Assembly (NCBI GenBank): GCA_025677815.1
Contig: JAIXMP010000004.1
Coordinates: forward strand, 1,116,001-1,180,000
Length of the DNA stretch: 64,000 bases
Source: Phascolomyces articulosus
Taxonomy: Eukaryota; Mucoromycota; Mucoromycetes; Mucorales; Lichtheimiaceae
Direction of reading: 5' to 3'
The first letter of the stretch is position 1. The number at the start of each line of letters is the position of its first letter. The position numbers and the translations under genes were made by a program. The notes under the pieces were generated by a model, which saw nothing but the letters and a program-made list of their open reading frames with translations, searched no databases and was not told the origin of the DNA. Positions 59,856 through 64,000 of this stretch are shown piece after piece.

Positions 59856-62800
59856 TTCATTAGTATAAACCCAACTATTTGGATGCTCTTTCTTTAGTAA
59901 AAAAAATTGTCCTATAGTACTAATGCAATTCTTTATGGTTTCATCTACCCTCTATGCTACTATTTCAATGTTTATTTTTTGTTCCTATATGTCACTATAT
60001 ATCTAAACATTTTCATTATAAAAATTATAACCTAGGCAGTGTCACCAGTATCAGTATTAACTGTATCCAATACTTTTATCCACTGTTTATGTTTCATGAC
60101 TGTCACTTATTTGTGTAATAAACTATATTGTAGTATTTTGAATCTCGTCACACCACAACTGTTATACTGCTTTTAGTATCAGGGTGAATATATGTCATTT
60201 TTAAATTCTATACAATAATAATAATCAGCTGTTTATCTATGTTTTCAGATGGAGGAGGAGATGTTCCTTATTATAAATCCTCATCGAGTAAAATAGGTCA
60301 GATTTGTAAATATAAAAATCAAGAAGTAGCATGGACATATTTGTAGGTAGTAATAGATCCCTCATTCATCCTCTTGTACTCCTATTAAAATCAGTGCCAA
60401 AACATAAAGACGTCTTGCGTAAATCATATTATTACATTATATACTCTGACGTACATTCTTGTGTTTTTCAAAATAATAAAATACCTATTTACTTTTATCA
60501 TTTTCGGTTTGCTTCAATTGTCGTTTTTTTAGTTGGATATCTTTAGCTCCATCACACACATAGCACGATGTTATATTTCAGATTCCACCACCAATGAATG
60601 GTTTTAACTTACTCCACTTTTTTTTTTTTTTTTTGGACAGGTCTATATGCCCCCATGTTTTTTTTCCCGTCTTGTTCTAGTTAGTGCAGTTGTTTCACTT
60701 AGACGGTCAAAACTTTAAATTACCCCCACCTCCTTTTTGGACTGACACGATTTTTATTTGATCTATGAAAGAAAGAGAATTTCACTATCCATCTTCTTCA
60801 CTACCAAGCAGTTGAAAATATCGAGATTTGATGTTGAGATAAAATGCATCAGCTTTGATGATTCAATTCCTTAACAGTATTTGCTGTGGTACAGAAACTT
60901 TTTTTTTATTACCATGATATTCAATACGTTTTCTTATAGAATGCTTCTATTTTAGATTTAAATGAATAAAAATATAATTATATATGGACCCGTGAGAATT
61001 AAACCAGGGTGATGTTTTGGGTTTTGTTGGTGACCCCATCCAGTTTATCTAAGTATTTGTACAAAGTAGGAAAGATCCTGTTTCTGACTGAAAAGATGGT
61101 TTTGAATATAACCCTTTTCATCCATGTGCACATTACATATTATGATCAGTTGCCTTTGTAACTTGATCGATTATATCAAATTATAGGAAATAACACGAGA
61201 TTTAGTATTTAATAGCCAAATTGAACTATTATTATCCAAACTTGTTGATGTTGTTCAACATTAAATGATACGATACGTACAACAGCAAAAAAAAAAAAAT
61301 GATTCGAGTTGTGCAAAACTAACTATCAGAAAAAGGGAAAGATCGTTATGATTTTATTTTTTTTGTATATCGTGTGTATTTTTGCGGAAGAAGAAAAAAA
61401 AAAACGAATCCATGGATAAAGGAAATAGATGATGTGTATCGAATCCTATATGAAGAATATATCACCAAATATAAAATCATTGGACATAAACTCTAATATA
61501 TACGTATAATGAAGATAATTCTTTGAATTCTATATAGAAGATGAGTAGTCCTTTCTATAATTGAAAGAGGTATATAATCACCATAAGATTTATGATGCTA
61601 TAAAGGATGGGGCCGCGCTACGGAGGAAGGGGAAGAAAATGGAATCTATATTATATAATAATAACAACAACAGAACAACAGATCATAAAATTGTGTAATC
61701 TATAAAAATAAGAATAGTCAGTCAATAATTTTTTTTAAATTAGGGTATATGGGCTTTTTTTGCTTGCTAAGAACACATAGAAAAAGGTTCAAATGGTTAC
61801 AAAAAGGTCACGAGTTTAACAACTTCCTAATTCAGGATTCTTCCTCTTTTTAAGTGAAACAAGGGAACAGCCAAAAAAAACAGGGTTTATTTTATTAATA
61901 ATACTATTATTATTACTAGACGAGAATCATTCATCATTTTAGAATACCTTCCGATTTATTTTATCTTTCTTGTCCTCGTGAAGCTGACATATATTCGAAC
62001 TTCTTAATTAGGATAATGATATAAATCAATAGAAGGTTTATTTTTACGAGTTGCTAAGGAAGCTGCAAGTAAATTATTTTATGATTAAAAGAAATCGATT
62101 GTCAAATATGGAAATAATATTCATTTTGTGTGCGCGTGTTCACCAACTTGCTGTCCAACCAAATAAACTTTGTTTTTCCCACTCAATTCAAAATTATAGC
62201 TGCTCCTGTTTTTATTTTGTTGAATAGATGGAACATATCTAATGTCAAAAGAATCTAAATCAATTTCTTATCATGAACCCAACAAGATAGATAGTTACTG
62301 AGTTTGCAAAGAAGAGTCGAAATCCAATCTACTATCTTATATAAATTCATTCGTTATTTGTCAAGTGATATTGGTATTATGTTCTCTATTCTCAAAAATA
62401 TAAATCTATCTTGGGTGTTATTAGTACCTGTAAAGTAATAAATAAGATACAATAGGCGGGCGGTAAAGAACAACAAAAAGGTTATAAACGTTTCTATCAA
62501 TAATGTCTTGATACGATTTGTTTGTTTGTAAAACCAAAAAAATGTGATGAATTACTAAATTAGAGATATTTGCCTCAATTTATACATTATTCTGTATTTT
62601 TTATTCCTATTCACAAGATAAACTTATACTTTTAGTTTTGATAACGTCAAATCATATTGTTTAAAAGTATAAAAATGGTTTCAAACTATAAATCCATAAC
62701 TACAAGTGATAGTACTAACAAGGGTTGAGCGGGGTAAAAACGTGGAGAGGGGTTTGGATTATACGCAGTAACAATATGTAATCATTACAAGTTAGTTAGT

Positions 62801-63627
62801 TATTATGAATAGCCTGCTCCAAATCGTGGGGGATCAAATTGTTGGTTGACTCCGCTTATTTTTTTTATAACCAGCCACTTTTTGTAGTTTTACCAGCAAA
62901 TAAAGAGCTGGGAAACGAGTGAGTCATGGCTTCAGAACAATGGCAAGAACGCTGATTCGTTACTGAGTAGCAATACCCGGGGGGATATACCCGCCCATAT
63001 TCCATTCATTTTTTTAGAGAAACCATAGAAAAAAAAAACCATTCACTGCAAGCTTCTATCAAAAAAGTATCATTCCAAATTTACATTTATTTTACCTATT
63101 TCTATCCAATTAGAAAAGAGTCGTGGGAAGTTTGCACTACAAGTGTGAGAAAACTTAATCTTTTTGATCTACAGGTACTATTATTTTTTGTGCTTGGCAA
63201 AAAAGAGTATCAAGAACTTTTCCACGGTGCTTGACCCCAAAAGAAATCACCATCATCATATAGACAAAGCAAAAAAAAAAAAAAAACAAACAAAAAATAA
63301 TTCGGTTACTTCATTAACAAGCAAACATAAGAGCCAACAACTTGCCTTTTTGCTCCGATTAAAACCATTTTCGGGTCCATATGATCGTTTAACTTTTCTT
63401 GTATTTCCTCTTTCAGTAACTTAACAATCGATGTCATTGGGTTTGCTTTGGAAAAACGCACCTATAAAAAAATAAATAGAAAAAAGGAAAAAAAAAATTT
63501 CAATATAAAAACTAACCATTACGGATTTTGTCGGTTCATCCGAATCCTTTTTCTCTCTCTTTCTCTTCTTTCTCTTTACATACCTCTTTATCCTTCCTCT
63601 CCTCTCTAACCAACTTTCTTTTTACGA
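59856..63627. other. 3.8-kb AT-rich region before the amino-acid transporter gene
   Basis: Mostly featureless. At about 60249-60345 the plus strand, after TTTTCAG, reads GGGDVPYYKSSSSKIGQIC and reaches a GTAGGT donor, possibly another exon scrap. Poly-T at 60618-60635 and TA-rich stretches are present. The pyrimidine-rich run at 63550-63620 is the likely core promoter of the following gene. Confidence 0.4.
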
Positions 63628-64000
63628 ATGTCGATCAGTGAAAAGAAAGTCTCGGCCGAATATGCGCCATCTGCTTCACGCGAAGTCTATAGTGGTGCGT
63701 TTTGATTTTTTTTTTATTTTCTCACGTTTTAATATAGAGTACCTGTCAACGACAATAAACTAATGTATTATATAATCAATTGATGAACAAAATAATTATA
63801 GACTTTGAATACGATTATAAGGATGCTCAACACGTAGAAGATTGTGATCGTAGTCATGCTGGTTCATCATTCATGGCTTATTTTAACGTTGTGTGTGTCA
63901 TTGCTGGTACTGGTACACTTGGTTTACCTTATGCCTTAAGACAAGGTGGTTGGATCGGTCTTCTTATTTTATTCCTTTCATGGTTTATGTCCACTGTAAG
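63628..64000 (+). CDS. Amino-acid transporter (AAAP/Aa_trans, Avt-type), 5' end (partial)
   Basis: Exon 1 is 63628-63694 and exon 2 runs from 63802 to 63995, where GTAAG at the very end of the window looks like the next donor. The cytosolic N-terminus (about 48 residues) is followed by SSFMAYFNVVCVIAGTGTLG, LPYALRQGGWIG and LLILFLSWFM. The sequence FNVVCVIAGTGTLGLPYA...GGW is the signature of the first membrane segments of the amino acid/auxin permease family (yeast Avt, animal SLC32/36/38), which move amino acids with protons across vacuolar or plasma membranes. About 87 residues are visible, the rest lying beyond the window. Family secure; substrate and membrane unknown. Confidence 0.9.

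Overview
The window is nuclear DNA of a fungus, most likely an early-diverging one (Mucoromycota, Mucorales-like). Reasons: short GT-AG introns (mostly about 50-130 bp) in almost every gene, very AT-rich intergenic DNA full of poly-T, TA and trinucleotide runs, fungal-type Zn2Cys6 and C2H2 regulators, a single-chain ATP-citrate lyase (many ascomycetes split it in two), and Fanconi anaemia core-complex-like genes that yeasts lack. No prokaryotic, phage or CRISPR feature was seen. Gene models were built by hand from reading frame, splice sites and family resemblance; none was checked against a database.

Left half (1-36.3 kb), orderly genes: the 3' end of V-ATPase subunit A (VMA1); an 18-exon, 834-residue protein that may be a FANCB/FAAP100-type subunit; a C2H2 factor carrying two separate zinc-finger pairs; ATP-citrate lyase; convergent to it a FANCE-like protein; a Zn2Cys6 factor; a 14-exon coiled-coil protein whose introns are all phase 0; then about 7 kb of mostly non-coding DNA with a few unexplained coding-like scraps and a structured GC-rich island; and a bHLH-zipper factor.

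Right half (36-64 kb), housekeeping genes between decaying sequence: a lineage-specific gene (copy A, 474 residues) with a broken duplicate (copy B) 4 kb away and a more decayed relic (C); tandem repeats just upstream of copy A; glutathione reductase with two Yap1-type sites upstream; a Tvp15/COPI-associated membrane protein with a 10-nt exon; relic D; COX12; a degenerate 21-25 bp tandem array; a pseudogene with stop codons; an MFS monocarboxylate-type transporter with a frame problem at its first splice junction; relic E; and the 5' end of an amino-acid/auxin-permease-type transporter.

The genes do not form one pathway. The link most worth following is two candidate Fanconi core subunits 12 kb apart (806-4869 and 16806-17744), one recognisable (FANCE) and one proposed from architecture only. 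The second theme is how densely lineage-specific gene families are duplicated and lost between 38 and 60 kb.
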